Below are positions 45,431 through 57,173 of a stretch of DNA of 64,000 nt, piece after piece; position 1 is the stretch's first letter; the number at the start of each line of letters is the position of its first letter. The DNA is taken from contig OX637409.1 of the NCBI GenBank assembly GCA_951799425.1, positions 10,698,960-10,762,959 of the forward strand. The letters are read 5' to 3'. Both the position numbers and the translations under genes were made by a program. The stretch is from Ilex aquifolium (Eukaryota; Streptophyta; Magnoliopsida; Aquifoliales; Aquifoliaceae). A model generated the notes under the pieces. It was not told where the DNA came from and ran no database searches. It saw only the letters and a program-made list of their open reading frames with translations.

Positions 45431-45472
<42 letters not shown>
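45431..45472. repeat. Microsatellite (TA)n
   Basis: About 21 uninterrupted at units. Confidence 0.97.
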
Positions 45473-45474
<2 letters not shown>

Positions 45475-47485
45475 ACCTATGTATACATATATTTATATGT
45501 ATATGGTTATGGAATAATGAAGATGGTGGGTAGGTTGTTAGAAAATTACACTTGCCTATTGGTGGAATTTAGGTAAAATAATTTTATCCTAAATTGGTAT
45601 GTAGAAATTGCCTATTGGAATTTCTTGAATTATGTGGAAATTGGGCATGATATGTGTTACCATGTTGTTTGCCTTGAAGGTGTTTGACAAAATACCTAAA
45701 TGGATTGAAATTGTTATATGATAAATAACATGTTATGCCTTATGTGGTAAATGAAAATCATATGTGTACGATATGATTTATGTTGAAATTGTGAATGTCA
45801 GATATATATATTTTGATATATCAATTGTTGTGATGAAGCATGGAATTTATACGTTTATAATGTAAATTGCCATGGAATGGAATTGATTATGTTAATTTAG
45901 TCCATATGGCATGCATTACATATGTGACATAATTTTATTGCAATGATACATCGCATTGCATATGCACGGGGAATTCACATCATGAGTGGTGTGTGTGTGT
46001 GCATGGTTGTTGTTAATACCATATGTTGGAATGTGGTAGAGACAGTTCATATGGCATTCATTACATATGAACCTTGCATGAGAGAAGCAATGGGTCATTA
46101 CATTGCATATGTACGGGAACATCACATACATGGACATTGTGTCATAATGATGTTGTGCATGGGTGTTTGTACCACAAGCTATGTGGTATTATGGGAGTCT
46201 AATATGGAGATAAATTGCTCATTAGCATTCATGACATATTGGGCATAAGGTGATGTCACATTCATGGGAAACTTGCATGAGTGTGGGGGGGTAGTTGCAT
46301 ATATCAATCATCATGCTTGGTGGTTGGTGGATGGGCTCGGGAAAGTTGGATTGATTATTCAACTGAGTCGCATGGTTGCATGAAAAAGAAGAAAAAGATT
46401 GGGTCGGGGTTAGCAAGAAGGGGCAAGACGACCTCTCGGGTGCAAGACCCGGTGTTTCGGATACGCACTTCCGTTGGTATAAGAGCCCATAAAGTGTGTT
46501 GGTGTACGCGGCACTGTTGGTGGAAAGAGTCCATAAATACCGTGTCGGTTGGGTTCCGTTGGTGGAAGTCCATAAACGCCCACCCCAAAGAAAGACCCGG
46601 AGATTTTCTTAAATTAGTTATTGGGTGAGTAATACCAATGGCGGGGGCTTGAGAAGTCCGGTTTTTATACTCATGGCATTGCATGGGGGAAAGGAGCCGG
46701 GAAGGGCTCGGGTTGAGTACATGAGTCTCATCTCATTTCATGGGGCTTAGGTAGCCCGGTTTAACATACATGGCATTGACATGTAAAGGGAGTCAGAGTG
46801 GACTCGGGTTGAGTGCACATGGGTGGGTCTCACCTCATTCATGGCATGACATTATAGCATTACATCATTTAATTGTATATTATTTGATGGAATGGTTACG
46901 GATTTATGGATGTTGCATGTGAACATTTCATATGCATATATGTTGAGGAGTAGCCTCTGTAGGAAATACTCTACTGGGCGTTGGCTCACCCTATACGGGA
47001 ACACATTTCAGGTGGGAGAGATACACCGGCGGATGGCTCCATTTTGGACCCTCATGCTTGAAGAAAGCCGCATGTGGCTTTACTTAATGTTTTGTGTAAT
47101 TACATGTTAGAAACTATATTTTGGGGCATGTAATGCGTAAAATAATTGTAATAGAACTTATAAAGACTATTGTTAGATTAGCCTTTCATGTTTTGATTTA
47201 AGTATGGTTAATTGGACCCAGTGTGGCCAATGTTTACTTATACATGGACCCGGTGCGGCCTTTGCTTTATATTTGACCTCGGATGGGTCTGGTAATTGTG
47301 TATTGCACAGGTTGGGTATTGGGTAGAGCTCCCCATACAAAGGAGACTCTGCCCAAATTTCGTTAAGTTATGGACCCCGGTAAATGGGGCATAACAATGT
47401 GATATCGAGATACTAGGTATCTACAGGTATTCCGCGGGTTGATGGGTAATCAACGGACCCCCGGATTTTGGGGTGTCACAAAACA

Positions 47486-47833
47486 AGTCAAAATTCGCGT
47501 CCCGAGCCAACACAAGCACAGCAGAGCTGAAAATGAGCACAGGGGCGCTGAGTTACTGCCTTTCCAGCATAGGGGCGCTGGTTTTGGCGCAGGGGCGCTA
47601 GTCCCCTTTCAAGCCTAACGTTGCCCTTGTTGCTTAGTCTTCAAAAATTCAACACTTAGGCTCCAAATTGACCTTGTTTCCTTCCAAATGATCATGTTTC
47701 CTTCAAAATGATCATGCCTAAAAAATAACATCAAAACACACAAAACAAATAAAAAGGAACATAAAATATTTGAAAACTTGCAATTTCATCAAACCGAAAG
47801 TACTCAATTCGTATGTATAAAACCCACTCATCA
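47486..47833 (-). repeat. 5' LTR of B, outer part
   Basis: It continues 44533 after the nested LTR and ends cccactcatca (element start TGATGAGTGGG). TSD cctaa follows. Confidence 0.9.
47515..47608. repeat. GGCGCT/AGCGCC cluster, B 5' LTR
   Basis: Words ggggcgctgag, ataggggcgctgg, ggcgcaggggcgctag. There is one additional unit compared with the 3' LTR. Confidence 0.65.
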
Positions 47834-47838
47834 CCTAA

Positions 47839-48601
47839 GAACAACACACATGAAGAACTTATCTCCTTTCCACCGAAACCACCCTTCTTTTTCCACCACT
47901 TCTTCTTTCTTTTCTACTCACAAACCCACACAACACACCATGCCCTGCTTGTCCCTATTGTGTTTTCTAATTTGTTTTATATTCCCTTGATGGATTACTC
48001 ATTCCCAGGCCCCTTAGGTTAGTTACACATTGCTAGAGTAAAATCATAATGCACACCCTCCTTACACCTCATGCTTTATCACTTACAAGGTGGACACCTA
48101 TCCTTTTCTTTTTATTATGCTTGACTTTTATTTCTCTAATACGTTATAAAATAGAGAACTTATGGAATACTACCAACTGACCCATACAAAAGATGATACT
48201 ATTCCAGTTCAAATCTTTCATATTCATTAATCACAATCTTGCCCCAAAGCCTAATTCTAGATTTTTTAAATAAATATATCTATATTACACATTAAACCCA
48301 ATAAAATTTTGTTATTAATAAAATTTAAGTTCACTTGTTATGATGAGATACTATACATTTTATCCCACCATATATCGAGCATGACTAACCAAAAGTTCTA
48401 TATAATCACACTTACCTCCCCACAACTTTCAAAAGTTATTTATTTATTTATTTATTTCAAACACATTAATTTAATGATCCTAAAAATACCAATTAAGTCC
48501 TTCGAGACCAGCACACACCAATTTAAATTACACACACCGAGCCTCAAACCCCTAGTCTATCGAAATCGCAAACTAACCTCAAACCCCTAGTCTATCGAAA
48601 T
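47839..48601 (-). other. Old LTR-like host sequence, third piece
   Basis: No coding sequence. It continues 33988 after removing B. A (TTTA)n run lies near 48437-48457. It ends in a 29-bp direct repeat at the pararetrovirus border. Confidence 0.4.
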
Positions 48602-48605
48602 CGCA
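48542..48605. repeat. 29-bp direct repeat at the left border of the pararetrovirus
   Basis: The 29-bp block starting cctcaaacccctagtctatc occurs at 48542-48570 and 48577-48605, separated by aactaa. The second copy runs directly into viral sequence, overlapping it by gca. Confidence 0.9.
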
Positions 48606-48644
48606 TACCTGATTTTCTAACTCGTGAATTTTTGCAGGAACCAC

Positions 48645-49280
48645 ATGGCGGATAGTAAGTCCCACAAATCCGGTACTTCCTCTAAAAACCCGGGGAAGGG
48701 AGTTCGTAATTTACCATTAACATTGGGTCCTCCAAACCCAAAGCCAATTTCCCAAATCCAAGGCCCTTCAAGTGTCTTAGCCCAATTTCCTGGCCCCTCA
48801 AGTGTCATCCAAATTGCTAACAGATTTCAGCCTCTTGGTAGGCCTGTCAGTCACCATCTAAGGCCCACAATTGTTCCAGTTGCCACTTTTTCCCAAATGG
48901 CCCAAATGGCACCACCAGATACTACCCATCTGTCAAATCCCTATTACAAATCCGGACCTTCTTACCCAAAAGGCCCAAAGTCAGATTTCATTAATAAGCC
49001 AAATTTCCACAATGTCTTTGCTATTAAGCCAGCCCATGCTCATATCACAGATATTGAAGTTTTAGTCAAATCTTTTCTTGGAGAAGGATGGACTTTTGAC
49101 CCTCGTGATCCAGAAAGAACTTTTGAATTTTACAAAGATATCCTATTCCTTACTGAGTCCATTCATATCAAAGCTATTCCAGATAAGAATGACCCCAGTA
49201 AAGCTGCTTTCCATTCTCTTTATATTAAAAAGATTTTGTCAATTAAAGATTGGGGATCTCATCCTTCTTCTCTCCGAGAT
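48645..49280 (+). pseudogene. Pararetrovirus ORF2, truncated first copy
   Basis: It begins at the ATG overlapping the remnant of the RNase H end, as in the second copy. It has the Ser/Lys/Pro-rich N-terminus and the first half of the folded region (FLGEGWTFDPRDPERTFEFY). At about 49280 it switches without a frame change into RT sequence. Function unknown; closely similar to 54251-55675. Confidence 0.82.
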
Positions 49281-49989
49281 CCTATTCCTAATAAACAAGA
49301 TCTGATTAAAAGATTAAAAAATTCTGTTATATTTTCAAAATTTGATTTGAAAAGTGGATATTGACAAATACTGATATCCCCTGAAGATAGGTATAAGACT
49401 GCATTCACAACACCTTTTGGTCATTATGAATGGAATGTTGTACCTTTTGGTTTAAAAAATGCACCAAGTGAATTTCAGAATATTATCAATGACATTTTTA
49501 ATCATTTAAGCCATTGTTCTATAACCTATATTGATGACATTCTCATCTTTAGTAGGTCTATAGAAGAACATTGGAAACACCTAAATGCATTTTTAGAGAC
49601 TGTTAGACATAGTGGTCTAGTCATCTCTGCAAAAAAAATTAAATTATTCCAAACTTCAATTAGATTTCTTGGATATGATATCCAAAAATCCACCATTGTT
49701 CCTATCAGTAGAGCTATTCAGTTTGCTGATAAATTTCCTGATGAAATTCTTGACAAAACTCAACTTCAAAGATTTTTAGGTTCTCTAAATTATGTTTCTG
49801 ATTTCTATCAGAATCTCAGATCAACAGTCAAACCTCTGTATGACAGACTCAAAGGAAATCCTTCTCCTTGGACTTTTGAGCATACAAAAATAATCCAGCA
49901 AGTCAAAAAATACATTAAAAATTTGCCTTGTCTTGGTATTTCTTCAGTTGATTCTTTCAAAATCATCCAAACTGATGCCTCCGATATTG
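49276..49989 (+). pseudogene. Pararetrovirus RT to RNase H start, displaced copy
   Basis: It runs from IPNKQDLIKRLK through the catalytic YIDDILIFS box near 49530 to the start of RNase H (IIQTDASDIG). A TGA at about 49362 lies where the second copy has a sense codon. It aligns almost base for base with 53175-53889. It ends abruptly at 49989 against sequence belonging upstream of the capsid region. Confidence 0.88.
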
Positions 49990-50037
49990 GCAAACAGCTG
50001 ACTCAGGAACTGTGTCCTCCAGTCATCCTCCCACTGA

Positions 50038-53000
50038 GACTTTCACTTTTACACAAATTCTGATGCCGAACTTACTGCGTCTCCCTTTAAGATTCCCTGT
50101 AATGAATCTGAAAAGAAGACAGCTGAGCAGAATAGTTTAGCAAAATTTGAAAAGAAAATTATTGAACAAACCAATTTTACTAACCAAAACCTAATTACTA
50201 TAGGAAGACAGTTAGATAAAATTGAAACAAAAATTGAGAAAATTGAATTGACATCTACAGGTAAAAAATTAGAAAAACCTTTAGTCACCTTACCTGAAGA
50301 TAGATCTAAATTAGGAATTGCTGATACACTCAGAATTCAAAAAATTGACCAATTACTTAGGAAGTTAGATGCCCAACCAGAGATATCAGGAACCTCCCAA
50401 GTAACTGTCCTTAATCAAACTTCAGATGCAGAAACCGGCACTGATGAAAATTTTTCTGATCCTGAGATAAAAGAGTTAGAAAAAGCTTTTGGATCTCAAC
50501 AAATTAATAAATTAGTTTTTTCAAATGTTAATCCAACTAGTACCACAAAAAATTGGTACCCCAGACCTACACCTCCTGATTTACAATTTGAAGAAAAAAA
50601 TATTTCAAATCAATTCTCTGTTCAGTCAAACAAACTCTATGAATGGAACATAGATGGTTTAAGTGAACAAGAAATTTTAAATAAAATCCATCACATGTCT
50701 ATGGTTATTAACAACTATGTTACTAATATGGATACTCCTGAACCCGATCTAGTTGACTTAGTCACCTCAGGGTTTACTGGTGTTCTTAGAAGCTGGTGGG
50801 ATAATTATCTTACCCAAGATTCTAGGGATGAAATTAGACATGCTGTTGTTTTGAATGAAGAAGGTACTCCAATTTTTGATGAAAAAATTGGAAGAGCAAA
50901 ACCCGATGGTTTGAACACCTTGATCTTTACCATAATTAAACACTTTGTTGGAACCCCTAGTAACATTGAAGCTAGGATCCATGACCAACTTAGTAACCTT
51001 AAGTGTCCCACACTTAGTGATTTCAGATGGTATAAAGATGTTTTTGTCTCACGGGTAATGAACCGTGCAGACTGTAATAAATCATTTTGGAAAGAAAAAT
51101 TTGTTAATGGTTTACCTAGTTTGTTTGCCCATAAGATTAGAGAAGCCCTTGCTAAGGACACAGGAATCATACAATATGACTCCCTAACTTATGGCCAATT
51201 AATTAGTACCATCCAAAAGGAGGGACTTAGGATGTGTATTGATTTGAAACTTAGTAAACAATTACAAAATGATAAGAATAAAGCTAAATATGAAATGGGG
51301 AATTTCTGTGAACAATATGGTCTTCCTCCAGTAGCACCATCAACTAGTCACAGAAAACACAAGTCTCATAGAAAACATAAGCATTATTCTAAATCCAAAT
51401 CTCACTACGATAGAAGTAAGAAGTTTTCTAAGCCAGAATTTTATAAAAAATCTAGTAGAAAACCTCACAGATCTTCTAATTCTAAGAGAGATTCTAAGAA
51501 GAAGACATCTGGTAAAGGTAAATCCCAACAAGATATTAAATGTTTTAATTGTGGAAAACCAGGTCATATTAGTCCTGAATGCCCAATTAAAAAACAAGTT
51601 AAATTATTAAATTTAGCTGACAATGAAACTGAGGAAATTCTTAGAATTTTCAGGTTAAGTAATCCTCCTGAAAAAGAAGAAAGATCAGACTCCACTAGTA
51701 GTCCAGAAGATTCTTCAGATGATAATCACTCCAATTCAGATGATTCTACTGAACCTGACATCAAATTAGGATGTAAGGATAATTGTTGTAAAAAAATTAG
51801 GGTAATCACAAAGCAAGCTGAAGAAGAACAAATCCTAATAGATTTGATCAGCAAAATTGAAGATCCTGATCTTAAGGTAAAATACATAAAAAATCTCAAA
51901 GATTTGTTTGTTAAAAAAGATAACAAACAATTGCCAAGTGAAAAACAATTAATTAGTATTAACAAAACAATGGAAAGATTTAATAAAGAGAAAAAGAAAG
52001 AACTCACTTTACAAGATCTCCAATGTGAAGTTAATAAATTAAAAGTTGAGATAAAAGACTTAAAAGCACAAGATAAGATCTTTGCTGAGACTTTGAGTTT
52101 TTTATCTATGTCCAGTCCCAGTCCTCTGGAACCTAAAGTTTCAGATAATAAACAATCTGATTCTAAAACGGAATTATCAACTCGAACACTTTCCCAGCAG
52201 ATACCAGCGACCTCCCATTCAGTGGACTCTGCGGGTTTTACGAAGCTGCCATCGCCAGATGGGTGTTCACAAATTGATAATCACATTAATTCAGTTAATA
52301 AAATTAACTTACAAAAATGGTATTCTCAAGTACGAATAATCATTAATAATGATTTTATACTTGACACAATTGCTCTTATTGATACAGGAGCGGATGTCAA
52401 TTGTATTCAAGAAGGACTTATTCCTACTAAATTCTATGAAAAAACTCTTGAAAGATTAAGTTCTGCCAATGGAAGTAAAATGAATGTTGCTTACAAATTG
52501 CCTAAAGCTCATATTTGTCAAGATAATGTTTGTTTTAAAACATCATTTATCTTAGTAAAAGATATGACAGATCAGGTTATCCTAGGATTACCTTTTATAT
52601 ATTTGTTATACCCTTTTACTACAAATATTGAGGGATTATCTACGAATCCCTTAGGTCAATCTGTAACCTTTAAATTTATTCTTAAACCTGAAATTAAAGA
52701 ATTAAAACCACTTAAAAATGATTCTATATATCTCAGAATAATTAATCAGAAAAAGAATCAAGTGAGATTCCTCCAGGAAGAAATAAATCACAAAAGAATT
52801 TCTGATCAATTAACAGATCCAATTCTGATTGAAAAAATTAATCAATTTCAACAAAAAATTGAAGAAGAAGTTTGCTCTAATCTTCCTACAGCTTTTTGGC
52901 ATAGGAAAAAGCATAGTGTACAACTTCCTTACATTAAAGGATTTAATGAGAAAAATATTCCCACTAAATCCAGACCAATTCAAATGAACCATGAATTAAT

Positions 53001-54273
53001 GGAAACCTGTAAAAAGGAAATTTCTGAATTACTTAAAAATGGAATTATTAGCAAGTCAAAATCTCCTTGGTCTTGTCCAGCTTTCTATGTTATGAAAAAT
53101 GCAGAATTAGAAAGAGGCACACCAAGACTTGTTATTAATTATAAACCTTTAAATGCTGTTTTGGAATGGATCAGGTATCCTATTCCTAATAAACAAGATC
53201 TGATTAAAAGATTAAAAAATTCTGTTATATTTTCAAAATTTGATTTGAAAAGTGGATATTGGCAAATACTGATATCCCCAGAAGATAGGTATAAGACTGC
53301 ATTCACAACACCTTTTGGTCATTATGAATGGAATGTTGTACCTTTTGGTTTAAAAAATGCACCAAGTGAATTTCAAAATATTATCAATGACATTTTTAAT
53401 CATTTAAGTCATTGTTCTATAACCTATATTGATGACATTCTCATATTTAGTAGGTCTATAGAAGAACATTGGAAACACCTAAATGCATTTTTAGAGACTG
53501 TTAGACATAGTGGTCTAGTCATCTCTGCCAAAAAAATTAAATTGTTCCAAACTTCAGTTAGATTTCTTAGGTATGATATCCAAAAATCCACCATTGTTCC
53601 TATCAGTAGAGCTATTCAGTTTGCTGATAAATTTCCTGATGAAATTCTTGATAAAACTCAACTTCAAAGATTTTTAGGTTCTCTGAATTATGTTTCTGAT
53701 TTCTATCAGAATCTCAGATCAACAGTCAAACCTCTGTATGACAGACTCAAAGGAAATCCTTCTCCTTGGACTTCTGAGCATACATCAATTATCCAGCAAG
53801 TAAAAAAATACATTAAAACTTTGCCTTGTCTTGGTATTCCTTCAGTTGATTCTTTCAAAATCATCCAAACTGATGCCTCAGATATTGGCTACGGTGGTAT
53901 CCTTCTTCAGAGAGCGTCTCCCAATTCTCCTGAACAAATTGTTCGTTTTCATTCCGGTATTTGGAATAAAGCACAAGCTAATTATAGCACTATTAAAAAG
54001 GAAATTTTATCTATTGTCCTGTGTATCTCAAAATTCCAGGATGATATTCTAAATCAAAAATTTCTTGTGCGTGTTGACTGCAAATCTGCTAAATACGTAC
54101 TTGAACAAGATGTTCAAAATATTGCTAGTAAGCAAATTTTTGCAAGATGACAAGCTATTTTAAGTATTTTTGATTTTGATATAGAATATATTAAGGGCAG
54201 TAATAACTGCATACCTGATTTCCTAACTCGTGAATTTTTGCAGGAACCAAATGGCGGACAACAAGTCCCATAA
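50038..54273 (+). pseudogene. Pararetrovirus ORF1 polyprotein (CP, protease, RT, RNase H)
   Basis: The open frame runs from 50038 to TGA at 54148-54150; the same frame then continues to TAA at 54271. Counting from 50248 there is a linker with a helical part at the N-terminus, a capsid region (about residues 120-350), a Lys/Arg/Ser-rich stretch, a CCHC knuckle CFNCGKPGHISPEC (432-445), an acidic Ser/Asp stretch, a coiled coil (about 560-620), an aspartic protease LIDTGADVNCI (about 710), RT with YIDD (about 1060) and RNase H with TDASDIGYGG (about 1208). The polyprotein would package and copy the viral genome. The movement domain expected at the N-terminus is absent beyond its tail, and a frameshift lies near 50040. 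Confidence 0.88.
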
Positions 54274-55675
54274 ATCTGGCACTTCCTCTAAAAACCCGGG
54301 GAAGGGAGATCGTAAATTACCATTAACTTTGGGACCTCCAAACCCAAGGCCAATTTCCCAAATCCAAGGCCCATCAAGTGTCTTAGCCCAATTTCCTGGC
54401 CCCTCAAGTGCCATCCAAATTGCCAACAGATATCAGCCTCTTGGTAGACCTGTCAGTCACCATCTAAGGCCCACAATTGTTCCAGTTGCCACTTTTTCCC
54501 AAATGGCCCAAATGGCACCACCAGATTCTTCCCATCTTACCAACCCCTATTACAAATCCGGACCTTCTTACCCAAAAGGCCCAAAATCAGATTTCATTAA
54601 TAAGCCAAATTTCCACAATGTCTTTGCTATTGAGCCAGCCCATGCTCATATCACAGATACTGAAGTTTTAGTCAAAACTTTTCTTGGAGAAGGATGGACT
54701 TTTGTCCCTCGTGATCCAGAAAGAACTTTTGAATTTTACAAAGATATCCTATTCCTTACTGAGTCCATTCATATCAAAGCTATTCCTGATAAGAATGACC
54801 CCAGTAAAGCTGCTTTCCATTCTCTTTATATTAAAAAGATTTTGTCAATTAAAGATTGGGGATCTCACCCTTCTTCTCTCTGAGATCTCACAGGTACTAA
54901 TAAGAGGTTCAATTTTTATGACTACATTGAGTCATGGACCACTCTTTTGCTCTATCAGGGTGAGTCATCCACTCATTCCTGGTTCATTCAGTTTGACAAA
55001 GATTTCAAAAGCCAGATTCCTTCCTGGTTTGTAAGGTGGTGGCAAGTTCACGGCCCCATTCTTGAAATCTTTCTTATTGATCTTCAAGATCAATATTCCT
55101 ACTTCTGCTCTGCTTTTACTCCTAGTAAACAGCAGTCCCTATTTCCAATTCCCAATTTGCTAACGTTTGTTTGCAGGTACAGGATTGCTTGGATTTGCAG
55201 ATGGCAATGGCAGATTATTGACCACTATGTTGCCAGACAGTTCTCTGTTAAGTGGTGGCCCAGATTCTCTTATGATAACATAATTGCTACAATTCAGAGT
55301 GATTTCCCAGTCAAGGTTCCAACCCCACAAGTGGTCCCGACAGCCTTGCCTCCAACCACTCCAGCTAAGAAGGCCCTGCCTATTCTGAAGGTCTCCTCAG
55401 ATGATCCTAAAGAATCTATAGGACCATCTACAGTTTCTAAAGTTAAGCCAAGGAAGTCCTCATCAAAGGGCTCTGGCAGACAGTCTCAGCCATCAGCTGC
55501 AGAGCTGCTCAAGATGGCTCAAGATTTGATCCAGCAGGCAGCAGTTGCCAGCCAAAGGTCATCATCTCCAAATTCCTCAGCCGGATCCGTTACTCCATCC
55601 CCATTACAGGATGCCCAGGACCCATATGAAGGATATGATGATCTGGATTCAGATGTAGACATCACTATCCCGTGA
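54251..55675 (+). pseudogene. Pararetrovirus ORF2, full-length copy with one stop
   Basis: 475 codons in one frame. It starts at an ATG inside the last 23 bases of ORF1, in another frame, a typical viral overlap. One TGA at 54881-54883 breaks it. The N-terminal 90 residues are rich in Ser, Pro and Gly; the middle is a folded, aromatic-rich region (GEGWTF, IPSWFVRWWQVHGP, AWICRWQWQIIDHY); the C-terminal 130 residues are Ser/Pro/Lys-rich and end acidic (DPYEGYDDLDSDVD). This fits the size of the uncharacterised second protein of florendoviruses. Function unknown. Confidence 0.8.
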
Positions 55676-56630
55676 TGAAGTGATACCTATTTTTACTTGT
55701 GATAGCTTCACTCACTACTCTCTTCTCACACAAGAGGGAAAAGTTGTCTATCACATGTAAGGATAAGATTATCACAGATTTCCCCCGTTTTTTCGATACT
55801 TTCCCCAAGTAAAGTTACCAACAGATTCCTTTCAATCTGCTTTTCCCAAAGTAAAAGCAGTTTACCATTACTTTCCACCGAAAGTCAGATTCCTTGACAT
55901 CTTTGGACCTACCAGTCCTTCCTTGTCAGCCTTTTGCCAAACTTACCCTGAGTAAAAGCTTTTTACTCCACCTTTTCAGCCGAAAGCAGAAGGTGAAATA
56001 TGTTTACCCAGAGTGAAAGGTAAAAGAAAAATGATTGCTCAAGATTCCTCTCAGCTTATTTAAAGGCCTCAGCCTTTCAGTTGAAACCAAGTCTTTTGCA
56101 GACTACTACTACTCGCCCAAATAGAAAATTTTCATACCTCTCTGTAAAAGCCTCAAATGAAGAGCTTAACTGTTTACATGCCTTGCTGTTTAGCTTACAG
56201 TTCCAGCTCCGTAATCTTACCACCACTGGCCCTTAAGTGCTAGTGTTGTAAGTATTACTTATTTGTAATTTTCAATTATAAATTTGAGAATTTATTTATA
56301 TCTACAGCTTGTGATTCTCATGGCCATTTCTCTCCACAAGATATCTTGTGAATTTGCTATTCCTTCAAATGATTATGTTGTTGTTGCTGTTAAAATTATA
56401 ACTGAAGATGAACCCCCAAGATACTCTATTCTTTGGGTTTATTCTTTCTTTGTCAGTTTGTTTGTTTAAATTTCATATCTCCATTTCTTCTTCTTTCCGC
56501 TTTTATTTTGGTATATTATATATATATTTTAAATTTTCTCACCACAGTCATAACCTTAAAATGCATTCGAGGCCTTACTCTCCCTGACACAACTCACGAG
56601 ACCCGACTTTCGGAATCACGGTTCATCACA
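55676..56630 (+). promoter_or_regulatory. Pararetrovirus intergenic region with candidate promoter
   Basis: Non-coding. It holds four related motifs (ccccaagtaaag 55812, cccaaagtaaaag 55846, ccctgagtaaaag 55946, cccagagtgaaag 56007) upstream of a TATA-like cttatttaaaggcc at 56055-56068. The stretch after it (about 56090-56300) would be the leader of the pregenomic RNA. I found no clear initiator-Met PBS. The last part may be non-viral. Confidence 0.55.
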
Positions 56631-57173
56631 TTAGATGTGTAACATCAATGAAGGGGGCTTGGAATGTCCGGATTCATACGTATGCCATTGCATGTGTTAT
56701 GGGAGCCAATGAAGGCTCGGGTTGAGTTGCATGTGTGAGTCTCATATCATAACATGGCATGACATAGAGAATTCCATTATGAATTGCATATTCTTAAATT
56801 GATTGTTTGTTTGATTATTGAATTTGCATGTGAGCATTTCTTATGCATCTAGGTTGGGGAGTAGCCTCTTTAGGAGATACCCTATTGAGCGTGGCTCACC
56901 CTTTATGGGGATAACATTTCAGGTGCGGGACAAGCAGCGATGGATGACTCTCACTTGGGTTGTCATTCATGAAGAAAAGCCAAGACGTGGCTTTAAATTA
57001 CGTTTTTGTAAAACAAATATATAATTTTATTTTGGACATGTAATATTGTATAAAGGATTGTAAAACGAACTCATATGGACTATGTTTTGTGTAAAATTGT
57101 ATGTTATATGAGTTTGGGTCGATGTTGTATGAGATTGAATGAATTGAAATTGTAAAAAGGATTGAATCGGGAA

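Larger units (their letters stand above)
44539..47480 (+). repeat. C-type chromovirus solo LTR nested in the 5' LTR of B
   Basis: 2942 bp, starting TGTAAAACCCGGG and ending TTTTGGGGTGTCACA. TSD aaaca lies at 44534-44538 and 47481-47485. A TATA box (cctataaata) lies near 44926, and an exon-like GC-richer stretch contains a tandem duplication (45100-45300). A (TA)n run is at 45431-45472. Unlike 38208-42460 it has no palindrome cluster near its 3' end. Confidence 0.92.
33994..47833 (-). mobile_element. B: non-autonomous Athila-type element lacking RT, RNase H and integrase
   Basis: The LTRs are 33994-35292 (3') and 43543-44538 plus 47486-47833 (5'). TSD cctaa lies at 33989-33993 and 47834-47838. 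The PBS is at 43522-43539 and the PPT at 35293-35310. The interior contains Gag and a protease ORF that runs straight into the last residues of Pol, so the polymerase and integrase are deleted. Two C-type solo LTRs are nested in it. Without these it is about 6.6 kb. Confidence 0.9.
48602..56630 (+). mobile_element. Endogenous plant pararetrovirus (florendovirus-like), rearranged
   Basis: Plant pararetrovirus sequence with capsid region, CCHC knuckle, protease, RT and RNase H in one ORF and a second ORF downstream; no integrase and no LTRs. This two-ORF order fits florendoviruses, an ancient caulimovirid group fixed in plant genomes. The left part (48602-49989) is a scrambled partial copy joined to a longer copy (49990-56630). 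All coding parts carry stops and the movement-protein region is almost wholly missing, so it is a relic. The right end is placed by the start of C-type LTR homology and is approximate. Petuvirus or a related group is the alternative. Confidence 0.8.

Noticed and set aside
44957-45576. Possible short protein-coding gene (ORFs of 90-128 codons) in the C-type LTR
   Set aside because: The frames overlap the duplicated leader block and run into a (TA)n repeat translated as Tyr-Ile; the related LTR does not keep the frame.
56284-56469. 61-codon hydrophobic ORF after the pararetrovirus promoter region
   Set aside because: It could be a leader ORF, but there is no family match and no second copy to compare, so I cannot support it as a gene.
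48624-56630. Replication-competent virus
   Set aside because: Stops in every ORF, scrambled order and near-complete loss of the movement-protein region show a relic.
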